From contig CAKPIS010000003.1 of the NCBI GenBank assembly GCA_934162425.1, positions 62,001 through 126,000 of the forward strand: a stretch of 64,000 nucleotides of DNA, given 5' to 3'. This DNA is from an uncultured Bacilli bacterium (GTDB lineage Bacteria > Bacillota_I > Bacilli_A > RF39 > UBA660). The translations under genes and the position numbers were made by a program. The notes beneath the pieces were generated by a model. That model did not search any database. It was given only the letters and a program-made list of their open reading frames with translations, and was not told where the DNA came from. Below are positions 24,815-32,760 of this stretch, piece by piece. Numbering within the stretch: the first letter of the stretch is position 1; the number at the start of each line of letters is the position of its first letter.

Positions 24815-26632
24815 TTATCCTTTTAATCTTGCGTCAAATTTCTTTCTTTCTTCAGTATTAAGTATTTTTTTTCTCATCCTAAAGTTTTCAGGAGTAACTT
24901 CTACCAATTCATCAGAATTAATATAGTCTAAACATACTTCTAAAGATAACTTTCTTGGTCTTTTTAAAACTACAGTATGATCTTTACCAGCACTTCTAGT
25001 ATTTGTTTGTTGTTTTTGTTTAACAACGTTTACAGCTAAATCGTTTTCTCTGTTATTTTCACCAACTATCATACCTTCATAAACTTCGCATCCTGGTTCT
25101 ATAAACATAACACCACGGTCTTCTAATTGTCCAAGTCCATAAGCTGATGCCTTACCATTTTCCATAGAAACTAAAACACCAAGTTTTCTTTCTCCAACAA
25201 CAGCATCTGCAACTGGTTTATAACAACTATAAGTATGATTAATAATACCATAGCCTTTAGTCATAGTCATATAATCAGTCATAAAACCAATAAGTCCACG
25301 AGATGGAATAGAATAATTTAATCTAACTTGATTTTGATTATTTGTCATTTGAACCATTTCAGCACCTCTGGTTCCTAAGGCTTCTATAACAGAACCAACG
25401 TTTTCTTCTGGAACATCAAGTTGTAAATCTTCATATGGTTCACATTTAATGCCATCTATTTCTTTTATGATAACTTCTGGTTTTGATACTTGAAGTTCAT
25501 AACCTTCTCTTCTCATATTTTCAATTAATATAGATAAATGTAGTTCACCACGTCCTGACACTATCCAGCTTTCAGTATCATTCTGTCTTACTTTTAAAGA
25601 TACATCTCTTTGAGTTTCTTTTATTAATCTTTCTTCTAGTTTTCTAGCTGTTACAAACTTACCTTCTCTTCCAGCAAAAGGTGAATTATTAACAGAAAAA
25701 GTCATTTGAAGAGTTGGCTCATCTATTCTAAGTGGCTCTAGAGCTTCTTCTTTTTGGTATGTACAAACTGTCTCTCCAACAGATATATCAGGAAGACCTG
25801 CGATTGCAACAATTTCTCCTGCATGAGCTTCTTTAATTTCTATTCTTTTAAGTCCTAAAAAACCAAATAATTTTTGTATTCTAAACTGCTTAATTGTTCC
25901 ATCTAATCTAACACATGATACATTTTCATTTTCTTTTATAGTACCTCTTGCAATTCTACCAATACCAATTCTTCCTACATAATCATTGTAATCTAATAGA
26001 GCTGGTTGAAATTGAAGTGGTGATGTGCTATCTTGGTTTGGTGATGGAATATATTTTACAATCATATCTAAAACTGGATCCATAGTATGCTTTTGTGTAG
26101 ATAAATCTTTATCTAAACTTGATGTTCCGTTTAATGCTGATACATATACAACTGGAAATTCAAGTTGTTCATCATTTGCACCAAGTTCAATAAATAATTC
26201 TAATACTTCATCTAAAACTTCATCTATTCTAGTAGATGGTTTATCTACTTTATTTATTGCAACTATTGGTTTAACTCCTGCTTCTAATGCTTTTTTTAGT
26301 ACAAATCTTGTTTGTGGCATAGTGCCTTCATAAGCATCAACTACTAAAAGAACACCATCAACCATATGCATAATTCTTTCAACTTCTCCACCAAAGTCAG
26401 CATGTCCAGGAGTATCTAAAATATTTATTCTAACATTTTTATAATTAATAGCTGTTGTTTTAGCAAGTATTGTAATACCACGTTCTCTTTCTATAGCATT
26501 AGAGTCCATTGCTCTTGTTTCTACTTCTTCATTTTCTCTGAAAGTTCCTGATTGTTTTAATAATTCATCAACAAGTGTTGTTTTACCATGGTCAACATGG
26601 GCAATTATTGCAACATTTCTTATTTCTTCCAT
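24815..26632 (-). CDS. typA: Ribosome-associated GTPase TypA/BipA
   Basis: 605 residues, family length. G1 AHVDHGKTTL, switch region RERGITI, G3 DTPGHADFGGE, G4 NKVDKP and G5 SALNG are all present, followed by EF-G-like domains and the TypA C-terminal part (SRGLIGFMTDYM, HTYSCYKP). It binds the 70S ribosome in a GTP-dependent way and supports 50S assembly under stress or cold. Extended -10 promoter TGCTATAAT at 26665-26670 and AGAGGTG before ATG 26632. Monocistronic. Confidence 0.95.
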   Translation of the reverse strand: MEEIRNVAIIAHVDHGKTTLVDELLKQSGTFRENEEVETRAMDSNAIERERGITILAKTTAINYKNVRINILDTPGHADFGGEVERIMHMVDGVLLVVDAYEGTMPQTRFVLKKALEAGVKPIVAINKVDKPSTRIDEVLDEVLELFIELGANDEQLEFPVVYVSALNGTSSLDKDLSTQKHTMDPVLDMIVKYIPSPNQDSTSPLQFQPALLDYNDYVGRIGIGRIARGTIKENENVSCVRLDGTIKQFRIQKLFGFLGLKRIEIKEAHAGEIVAIAGLPDISVGETVCTYQKEEALEPLRIDEPTLQMTFSVNNSPFAGREGKFVTARKLEERLIKETQRDVSLKVRQNDTESWIVSGRGELHLSILIENMRREGYELQVSKPEVIIKEIDGIKCEPYEDLQLDVPEENVGSVIEALGTRGAEMVQMTNNQNQVRLNYSIPSRGLIGFMTDYMTMTKGYGIINHTYSCYKPVADAVVGERKLGVLVSMENGKASAYGLGQLEDRGVMFIEPGCEVYEGMIVGENNRENDLAVNVVKQKQQTNTRSAGKDHTVVLKRPRKLSLEVCLDYINSDELVEVTPENFRMRKKILNTEERKKFDARLKG

Positions 26633-26664
26633 ACAAATACACCTCTTTTTTCATTAACTTGTTA

Positions 26665-26670
26665 ATTATA
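26665..26670 (-). promoter_or_regulatory. Extended -10 promoter of typA
   Basis: TATAAT preceded by TGC on the minus strand. No clear -35. Confidence 0.5.
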
Positions 26671-26691
26671 GCACAAATTTCATAATTATAA

Positions 26692-26725
26692 CAAAAAAAG
26701 TGATTTTTTTTTATAATAATCACTT
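26692..26725 (-). terminator. Terminator after the LysM protein gene
   Basis: AAGTGATT (26698-26705) pairs with AATCACTT (26718-26725). T7 tract on the minus strand. Confidence 0.8.
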
Positions 26726-26742
26726 AATTTTTACTAATATTG

Positions 26743-27705
26743 TTATTTTTTAATACTAGATTGTTCATTTTCTATTTTATATTCAATTGGAATTATTATT
26801 GTATCCCATTCATATATCATTTGAACATCTTTAATATTAGGATTATACTTTAAAATTTCATCTACACTAACATTATATTTTTCTGCTATGCTTGGAAGGG
26901 TATCACCCTTTCGTACAACATATTCTTCATATGAAGATAATTCTTTTATACCTGTATCCTTTTTAAACTGTCTTTGACCAGCCTCTGCTATCTTTTCATT
27001 AGTAGTGTAAACAGTTACTACTTCGTCTTCATAAAGCAATCCACCTTTATGTTTTATATCAGTAGCTTCAAACACATTTTCTAAACCAGATACTGTATCT
27101 CCTAATTTAACTACATATTTAAAAGAATAAGTTTTCTTTGGTCTATGTTCTTCCATTCTCTCGTTTGATACTTTATTTATTCTATCTTCATCCTTTTTAG
27201 TGTGAATAATTTTAGCATCAGAATCAGTATAATTTCCTATTTTATCTTTTTCCAATAATTGAAAGCTATCTATATCATAGTCTTCCAATACTTCTTCAAT
27301 ACTATCATCAGAATAGATAGGAACTTCTGTTACTGTTAGATTATTTGTCGCTAAAATAGCACCACTTGTTATAGTACCAGCTACTACTAAACCAGCAACA
27401 AATATTTTAAATTTCTTTTTCTTATCAATATTACCAACCATTACTTTTAAGTTTTTTTTCATGTAATTAAACTTTCCAGATATTTTAAGAGCTCTATCAT
27501 AGTTTTTCTTAGACCCATAGCTTTTTAAAACAGATTCAAACTCTTTAATCATATTTCTTCTTTTTTTAGTTTTAAAAACCATTTCATCACTTTGTGAATT
27601 ATTTATTACCATATCACATCTAAACTCTTCATGTAACAACTCTTTTTCAAGACTTCTATAATTCATAAAAGGATCTAATCCTAAAAGTTCATAATAGTTT
27701 CTCAT
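26743..27705 (-). CDS. J-like domain, transmembrane, LysM protein
   Basis: 320 residues in three parts. Residues ~1-75 resemble a DnaJ domain (NYYELLGL at the start, KNYDRALK at the end) but no HPD motif is present. One membrane helix follows (about 104-122). Outside are a degenerate LysM (FKYVVKLGDTVSGLENVFE) and a clear LysM (EEYVVRKGDTLPSIAEKYN...DEILKYNP). LysM binds GlcNAc-containing polymers such as peptidoglycan. Inferred: links a cytoplasmic partner to the cell wall. Consensus promoter TTGACA-17-TACTAT at 27724-27752, and AGAGGTG before ATG 27705. Confidence 0.75.
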   Translation of the reverse strand: MRNYYELLGLDPFMNYRSLEKELLHEEFRCDMVINNSQSDEMVFKTKKRRNMIKEFESVLKSYGSKKNYDRALKISGKFNYMKKNLKVMVGNIDKKKKFKIFVAGLVVAGTITSGAILATNNLTVTEVPIYSDDSIEEVLEDYDIDSFQLLEKDKIGNYTDSDAKIIHTKKDEDRINKVSNERMEEHRPKKTYSFKYVVKLGDTVSGLENVFEATDIKHKGGLLYEDEVVTVYTTNEKIAEAGQRQFKKDTGIKELSSYEEYVVRKGDTLPSIAEKYNVSVDEILKYNPNIKDVQMIYEWDTIIIPIEYKIENEQSSIKK

Positions 27706-27723
27706 AAAGTCACCTCTATTATC

Positions 27724-27752
27724 ATAGTATCAAGAAAACATACTAGTGTCAA
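27724..27752 (-). promoter_or_regulatory. Promoter of the LysM protein gene
   Basis: Minus-strand TTGACA (27747-27752), 17-bp spacer, TACTAT (27724-27729), ~20 bp before the start codon. Confidence 0.7.
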
Positions 27753-27770
27753 TATAAGAAAATACTTAAT

Positions 27771-29417
27771 TTACACTTCTTGAACAACAGTTATTATCAT
27801 AGGTCTACACTCTGTTTGCTCATATAAATACTTACTTAATCTTTCCCTTATACTCATTTTAATTTTATTATACTCTACATAATTATTTGATATGTTTTCA
27901 TTTATAACTTCTAATGATATCTTTTTAATTTCATCAATTAAGTCAGTATTTTCTTTAACGTAGACAAATCCTCTTGTTAAAACCTCTGGTTCTGCTAATA
28001 TCTTCTTAGTTTTTTTATCTAACGTTGAACATATTATAACAATACCATTATCTGATAAAAGTTCTCTATCCTTTAAAACTAATTCTCCAATATCTTTAGA
28101 TGAATTACCATCTATTAATATATCATCAGTTTTTATATGTTCTTTTACATCTTTTAGCTCTCCATTAACAAATAATGCAACATCACCATTTTGTTTTAAA
28201 ATAATATTTTCTTTATTCATTCCAACATGACTTGCAGCCTTTGCATTTGCTACCATATGTCTATATTCTCCAATAACTGGCATATAGTATTTTGGATTCA
28301 TTAAATCAAGCATAAGCATAATATCTTCGCTTGAAGCATGGTGTAAAAGATTATCTTTTCTTGACATAGTAACAACTGATGCACCCATTTTTGATATATC
28401 ATCTACAACTTTAATAGCAAGTTTTTCATTATAATCATTAATTGGTTCCATAAATAAGACAGTATCTGTATCTTTTATTTTAATAAACTTATCATAACCA
28501 TTAATTATTCTATTTAAATTCATAAATGGTTGTTCTCTTTCATTAGAAATAAGAATTACAGCATCTTTATCATTAATATTACTTAAATCACCAATTCTAG
28601 TTCTATCAAACTTTATATAATTATTATCAAGTATGTTATTTATGATTCCTTGAAGTTTATGTCCCATAACAACTACTCTTCTAGTTGTTTTTGAAATCTC
28701 GTTAAATAACTCTTCTATTCTAGAAACATGAGCTGTAAAAACATTAACTATAACTCTATCTTCTGTATGTGATAATGTGTCTCTAATTAATTTATATACT
28801 CTGTTTTTAGGTGAAGTATATCCTACTTTATCAGCATACATAGACTCGCCCATCAAACATAAAACACCTTGTTTTCCTATATATGCAAGTTTACCTATAT
28901 CAGCTTTATAAGGACCTAACATAGTTGCATCAAACACATAATTACCAGTATAGAAAATAGTACCATCTAATGTATTTAGTGCATAACCAACATTATCTGG
29001 AATAGAATGTGTAAGTCTAACTGGGAATATGCTATTTTTTCCAAAATTAATTTTCTTATGTGGGTCTATTTCTACTAAAGATTTATATTTTATACCAGAG
29101 TCTTCTAACTCCTTTTTTAGTATGTTTGCTGTAAATTTAGTTGCAAATACTTTTAAAGTAGGTATTTCTCTTAAAATATCACAAACAGCTCCCATATTCT
29201 TTTCATGACCATGTGTTATAAATAAACCTTTTATGTTTTTTAAATTTTCTTTTATATAATCAAAACTTGGAATAACATAGTCTACTCCTAACAATTTATC
29301 ACTTGCATATTTTAATCCTGCATCAAAAATAAATATATCAGAATCAACTTTTACAACATACATATTTTTTCCTTCTTCGTTAAGACCACCTAATGCAAAT
29401 ATCTTAATTTTACTCAT
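27771..29417 (-). CDS. RNase J-family protein with degenerate metal site (RNase J2-like)
   Basis: 548 residues, full RNase J architecture: MBL domain, beta-CASP domain and C-terminal domain (TRGFVYVKENTDL). Catalytic motif 2, normally HGHEDH, is HGHEKN (residues 69-74). The motif 4 Asp (TGD) is Asn159 (TGNYVFD). SGHA is replaced by SSED, and PVHGEYR by PVIGEYR. His137 (THSIPD) remains. Most metal ligands are thus gone, as in J2 paralogues, which mainly act as partners of catalytic J1. Inferred: structural or regulatory subunit in mRNA decay or rRNA processing. Extended -10 TGCTATAAT upstream. AAGGAGG before ATG 29417. Confidence 0.85.
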   Translation of the reverse strand: MSKIKIFALGGLNEEGKNMYVVKVDSDIFIFDAGLKYASDKLLGVDYVIPSFDYIKENLKNIKGLFITHGHEKNMGAVCDILREIPTLKVFATKFTANILKKELEDSGIKYKSLVEIDPHKKINFGKNSIFPVRLTHSIPDNVGYALNTLDGTIFYTGNYVFDATMLGPYKADIGKLAYIGKQGVLCLMGESMYADKVGYTSPKNRVYKLIRDTLSHTEDRVIVNVFTAHVSRIEELFNEISKTTRRVVVMGHKLQGIINNILDNNYIKFDRTRIGDLSNINDKDAVILISNEREQPFMNLNRIINGYDKFIKIKDTDTVLFMEPINDYNEKLAIKVVDDISKMGASVVTMSRKDNLLHHASSEDIMLMLDLMNPKYYMPVIGEYRHMVANAKAASHVGMNKENIILKQNGDVALFVNGELKDVKEHIKTDDILIDGNSSKDIGELVLKDRELLSDNGIVIICSTLDKKTKKILAEPEVLTRGFVYVKENTDLIDEIKKISLEVINENISNNYVEYNKIKMSIRERLSKYLYEQTECRPMIITVVQEV

Positions 29418-29491
29418 AATATTCCTCCTTTCTTTTAAATTGAGCTATATAATTATAGCATGTTTTAAGAAAAATATCTAGGCCTTGAAAA

Positions 29492-29515
29492 ATTTAAAAA
29501 AGTTAATGATTAACT
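29492..29515 (-). terminator. Terminator after tyrS
   Basis: AGTTAA/TTAACT stem with a three-base loop (29501-29515), then T6 on the minus strand. Confidence 0.55.
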
Positions 29516-29519
29516 ATCA

Positions 29520-30752
29520 CTAACCTCTTTTTATTTTACCTATAAAGTTCTTCTTTTTACCACGTTTTATAACTAATATCTCACCATCTATTGCAATATC
29601 TTTATTTATTACAAGATCTTCATCAATTACTTTTTCATCATTAATAGAGATAGATGATGCCTTTAAGAATTCTCTTGCCTCTCTTTTACTAGAACATATA
29701 CCATTATCTATAAGCATATCAATTAGTTTAGTGCCTTCTTTTACATCAAATGAAGGAACATTCTTAAAGCACATTAATATTTCATCTTTTGATAACGCTT
29801 TAACATTACCACTAAATAAAGCTTCACTTATTCTAACTGCTTTTTCATATTCTTCTTTTCCATGAAGATCAGTTATTACTTCTCTTGCAAGTGCTTTATG
29901 TGCCTTTCTTAAATGTGGATTCTCTAAGTGTTCTTTTTCTATTTCTTCTATTTCTTCTTTACTTAAGAATGTTAACTTCTTTAGGTATTCAATAATCATC
30001 GAATCTTCTAAGTTTATTAGATATTGATATAATTCATAAGAAGAAGTTTTATTTTTATCAAGCCATAATGCATTACCTTCTGTTTTACCAAATTTAACAC
30101 CATTAGAATCAGTAACAAGTGGCATAACCATTCCATATAATTCCTTACCAAGTTTTTTTCTAGTAAGCTCTATACCAGATGTAATGTTCCCCCACTGGTC
30201 TGACCCTGCAACTTGAAGAGTGCATCCTCTTGTTTCATAAAGATGCATAAAATCAAGTGCTTGAAGTATCATATAAGAAAACTCAGCATATGTAATACCA
30301 CTTTCCATTCTAGATTTTACTTTATCTTTTGCAAGCATATAATTAATATTAAAATATTTACCATAATCTCTTAAAAAATCTATTACGTTAATATCTTTAA
30401 TCCAATCATAGTTATTAACTACTTCAAAGCCAAATATATCTTCTGCTTGTTTTTTTAGTCCTTTAAAGTTATTCTCTACTTCTTCTTTAGATATCATAGG
30501 ACGCTCTGCTGTTGGTTTAGGATCACCAATAAGTCCAGTTGCACCACCTACTAATAAAAGTGGCTTATGTCCTGCCTTTGCAAGTCTTTTAGATATTAAA
30601 AATGATGAATAGTGTCCAATATGCATAGAATCAGCTGTAGGATCTGTTCCTATATAAAATGTTAAACTTTCATTATTTAATTTATCAATTAATTTTTCAT
30701 CAGAAATATCTTGTATTAATCCTCTCCATTTTAAATCTTCATATAATGTCAT
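29520..30752 (-). CDS. tyrS: Tyrosyl-tRNA synthetase
   Basis: 410 residues, bacterial TyrRS. Class I signatures HIGHYSSF (residues ~43-50) and KFGKT (KMSKS equivalent), Tyr pocket motif AEFSYMILQALDF and QVAGSDQWGNI, and a C-terminal S4-like domain (SKREAREFLKASSI). It charges tRNA-Tyr in the cytoplasm. Expression is governed by the short T-box leader directly upstream with its own promoter. TAAGGAGGAGAAAG precedes ATG 30752. Confidence 0.96.
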   Translation of the reverse strand: MTLYEDLKWRGLIQDISDEKLIDKLNNESLTFYIGTDPTADSMHIGHYSSFLISKRLAKAGHKPLLLVGGATGLIGDPKPTAERPMISKEEVENNFKGLKKQAEDIFGFEVVNNYDWIKDINVIDFLRDYGKYFNINYMLAKDKVKSRMESGITYAEFSYMILQALDFMHLYETRGCTLQVAGSDQWGNITSGIELTRKKLGKELYGMVMPLVTDSNGVKFGKTEGNALWLDKNKTSSYELYQYLINLEDSMIIEYLKKLTFLSKEEIEEIEKEHLENPHLRKAHKALAREVITDLHGKEEYEKAVRISEALFSGNVKALSKDEILMCFKNVPSFDVKEGTKLIDMLIDNGICSSKREAREFLKASSISINDEKVIDEDLVINKDIAIDGEILVIKRGKKKNFIGKIKRG

Positions 30753-30769
30753 AATCTTTCTCCTCCTTA

Positions 30770-30913
30770 TTAAAAAAAGCTCATCCTAATTAAAGGATGA
30801 ACTTATATGTCCACGGTACCACCTTTGTTCTAGATTAATAATCTAGCGCTTAGTTAAAGTTAACGCCTATATTACGTTTTAGCTCCAGAGTCGTAAATTC
30901 CTTCATCACTAAC
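30770..30913 (-). ncRNA. T-box riboswitch (Tyr) with very short Stem I
   Basis: Minus-strand leader from a predicted start near 30913. It keeps the 5' GATGAAGG element, a candidate specifier TAC (Tyr) followed by GACTCTGGAG, a stem of CTAGATT/AATCTAG, the T-box core GGTGGTACC (30815-30823) and a terminator (30777-30804: AAGTTCATCC pairing with GGATGAGCTT, then T7). The distal Stem I region normally carrying the AG bulge and apical loop is absent: only a few bases separate GATGAAGG from the specifier. Binding of uncharged tRNA-Tyr should favour antitermination. Confidence 0.85.
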
Positions 30914-30919
30914 ACTTAT

Positions 30920-30948
30920 ATTTTATATTTATTTTTAGTTAATGTCAA
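30920..30948 (-). promoter_or_regulatory. Promoter of the tyrS T-box leader
   Basis: Minus-strand TTGACA (30943-30948), 17-bp spacer, TAAAAT (30920-30925). It overlaps the 3' end of the YlbF/YmcA gene and sets the leader start near 30913. Confidence 0.75.
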
Positions 30949-31267
30949 TAAATAATATACTTTTAAAATATTTATCAAAATTATCACTTATCATATATAG
31001 ATTTTCTTCTAACTCTTCTTTAATAATTAAATAACTTTGATATAAAGGAATAGAATATAATTTATCGTACATTTTCTTTAAATCATTTTCTATTTTTACA
31101 TCTTTATTATTAGTAGCTATTTTTTGCATTCTTTTAATATTTTTTATTAAAGTAGTTATTTCACTATTATTTTTTAAGTTCTCTTTTACTTTAACATAAT
31201 CTTTATATAATTCAGACATCTTTAAATCAGAAAATAAAAGGCTAATTTCATCTTTTATCTCATTCAT
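30935..31267 (-). CDS. YlbF/YmcA family protein
   Basis: 110 residues, all-helical, with the family pattern SELYKDYVKVKENLKNNSEI and LIKNIKRMQKIA. In Bacillus, YlbF, YmcA and YaaT form an Fe-S-bearing complex that steers RNase Y mRNA processing and development. The gene overlaps the miaB end by 8 bases, matching the Bacillus ymcB(miaB)-ymcA order, so YmcA orthology is likely. Only a few Cys-free stretches are visible, so cluster binding cannot be judged. Confidence 0.8.
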   Translation of the reverse strand: MNEIKDEISLLFSDLKMSELYKDYVKVKENLKNNSEITTLIKNIKRMQKIATNNKDVKIENDLKKMYDKLYSIPLYQSYLIIKEELEENLYMISDNFDKYFKSILFIDIN

Positions 31268-32687
31268 TTATTTCACCATCTAAGCTCCAAGTTTTGGCAT
31301 CAGTTATTTTTACATTAACTATTTTTCCAATATAGCTTTTATCTGCTTTTACATTTACTAATTTCATAGTATCAGTATATCCTGCTAACATGTTTTCATC
31401 TTTTTCGCTAACATCTTCTAATAACACTTTAACAGTTTTACCAACTAATCTTAAATTAGCTTCTTTAGCATATTTATTTATAACTTCATTTAACGTATGT
31501 AATCTATTATTTTTTTCTTCTATAGGTACATCATCTTTCATTTTAGCAGCTGGAGTACCTTCTCTTGGAGAATATATAAATGTAAATGCAGAATCATATT
31601 TACATTCTAAAGCTAGCTTTAATGTTTCTTCGAAATCACAACTCGTCTCACCTGGAAAACCAACTATTATATCCGTTGTAATAGATGAAGACTCTCCTAA
31701 CTTTTCTCTTATTTTTTTATAAAGCTCTAAATATGATTCTTTTGTATAACGTCTTCCCATAAGTTTTAAAATTCTAGATGAACCAGACTGTACAGGTAAA
31801 TGAATATAATTACAAATATTATCATATTTTTGAATTACATCTATCATATTATCAGTAAAATCCCAAGGATGACTAGTTACAAATCTTACTCTATCAATAC
31901 CTGTTTTAGCTACATCTTCAAGTAAGTTTTCCATTTTATAATCTAAGTCTTTAAAATCTTTACCATACGCATTAACATTTTGACCTAATAGTGTTACTTC
32001 CTTATATCCATTTTCTTTTAAATTTTTAACTTCTTCTATTATATCACGAGGAAGTCTACTTCTTTGTTTTCCTCTTGTATATGGCACTATACAGTATGTA
32101 CAAAACTTATCACAACCATACATAATATTTACCCAAGCTTTTATTTTAGAATCTCTTTTAGCTGGAAGACCTTCTATAACATTACCTTCATTTGATAAAA
32201 CATTTACTTCTAACTTTTTAGAGTTTAAATGTTCTTCTAATATTTGTGGTAATTTATGAATATTATGAGTACCAAATACAAAATCCATCCATTTATATTT
32301 ATCTAATATTTCATCTACAACACTTTCTTCTTGACTCATACAACCAGCAAGTCCAACTATTAAGTCTTTCTTTTCTTCTTTTAAATGTTTAATTCTACCT
32401 AACATACCAAACGTTTTATTATGAGCATTTTCTCTTATAGCACAAGTATTTAATATTATTAAATCAGCATCTAAATAATCATCAGTCTTTTTATATTTTA
32501 AATCTTCTAGTATAGCCATAATTACTTCACTATCATGTTCATTCATTTGACAACCGTATGTTTTAACATAATATTTTTTATTTAGACCTATATTCTTTAC
32601 TTTATCTGGTATAACATATTCATTTCTTAATATATTAATGTCTTCATTAGTTCTTTTTTTAGCTTCTTTTAAATTTGGTTTTAACAT
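31260..32687 (-). CDS. miaB: tRNA-2-methylthio-N6-dimethylallyladenosine synthase
   Basis: 475 residues. UPF0004 domain with YVKTYGCQMNEHDSEV and later Cys (NTCAIRENA, GLAGCMSQ), radical SAM core with CxxxCxxC in MYGCDKFCTYCIVPYTRG, and C-terminal TRAM domain (VGKTVKVLLEDVSE). It adds the methylthio group at position 37 of tRNAs reading UNN codons using two 4Fe-4S clusters. -10 TATAAT lies ~35 bases upstream and GAGGGAG precedes ATG 32687. In an operon with the YmcA-like gene. Confidence 0.95.
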   Translation of the reverse strand: MLKPNLKEAKKRTNEDINILRNEYVIPDKVKNIGLNKKYYVKTYGCQMNEHDSEVIMAILEDLKYKKTDDYLDADLIILNTCAIRENAHNKTFGMLGRIKHLKEEKKDLIVGLAGCMSQEESVVDEILDKYKWMDFVFGTHNIHKLPQILEEHLNSKKLEVNVLSNEGNVIEGLPAKRDSKIKAWVNIMYGCDKFCTYCIVPYTRGKQRSRLPRDIIEEVKNLKENGYKEVTLLGQNVNAYGKDFKDLDYKMENLLEDVAKTGIDRVRFVTSHPWDFTDNMIDVIQKYDNICNYIHLPVQSGSSRILKLMGRRYTKESYLELYKKIREKLGESSSITTDIIVGFPGETSCDFEETLKLALECKYDSAFTFIYSPREGTPAAKMKDDVPIEEKNNRLHTLNEVINKYAKEANLRLVGKTVKVLLEDVSEKDENMLAGYTDTMKLVNVKADKSYIGKIVNVKITDAKTWSLDGEINE

Positions 32688-32731
32688 AAAACTCCCTCAT
32701 TTCTACTTACAGATTATATCATAAATATATA

Positions 32732-32760
32732 TAAAAAGTAAGAAAATTTATATTTCTTAC
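32732..32760 (-). terminator. Terminator of the MurF-Ddl-LRR operon
   Basis: GTAAGAAA (32738-32745) pairs with TTTCTTAC (32753-32760), T5 on the minus strand. The stem overlaps the LRR gene stop codon. Confidence 0.8.
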
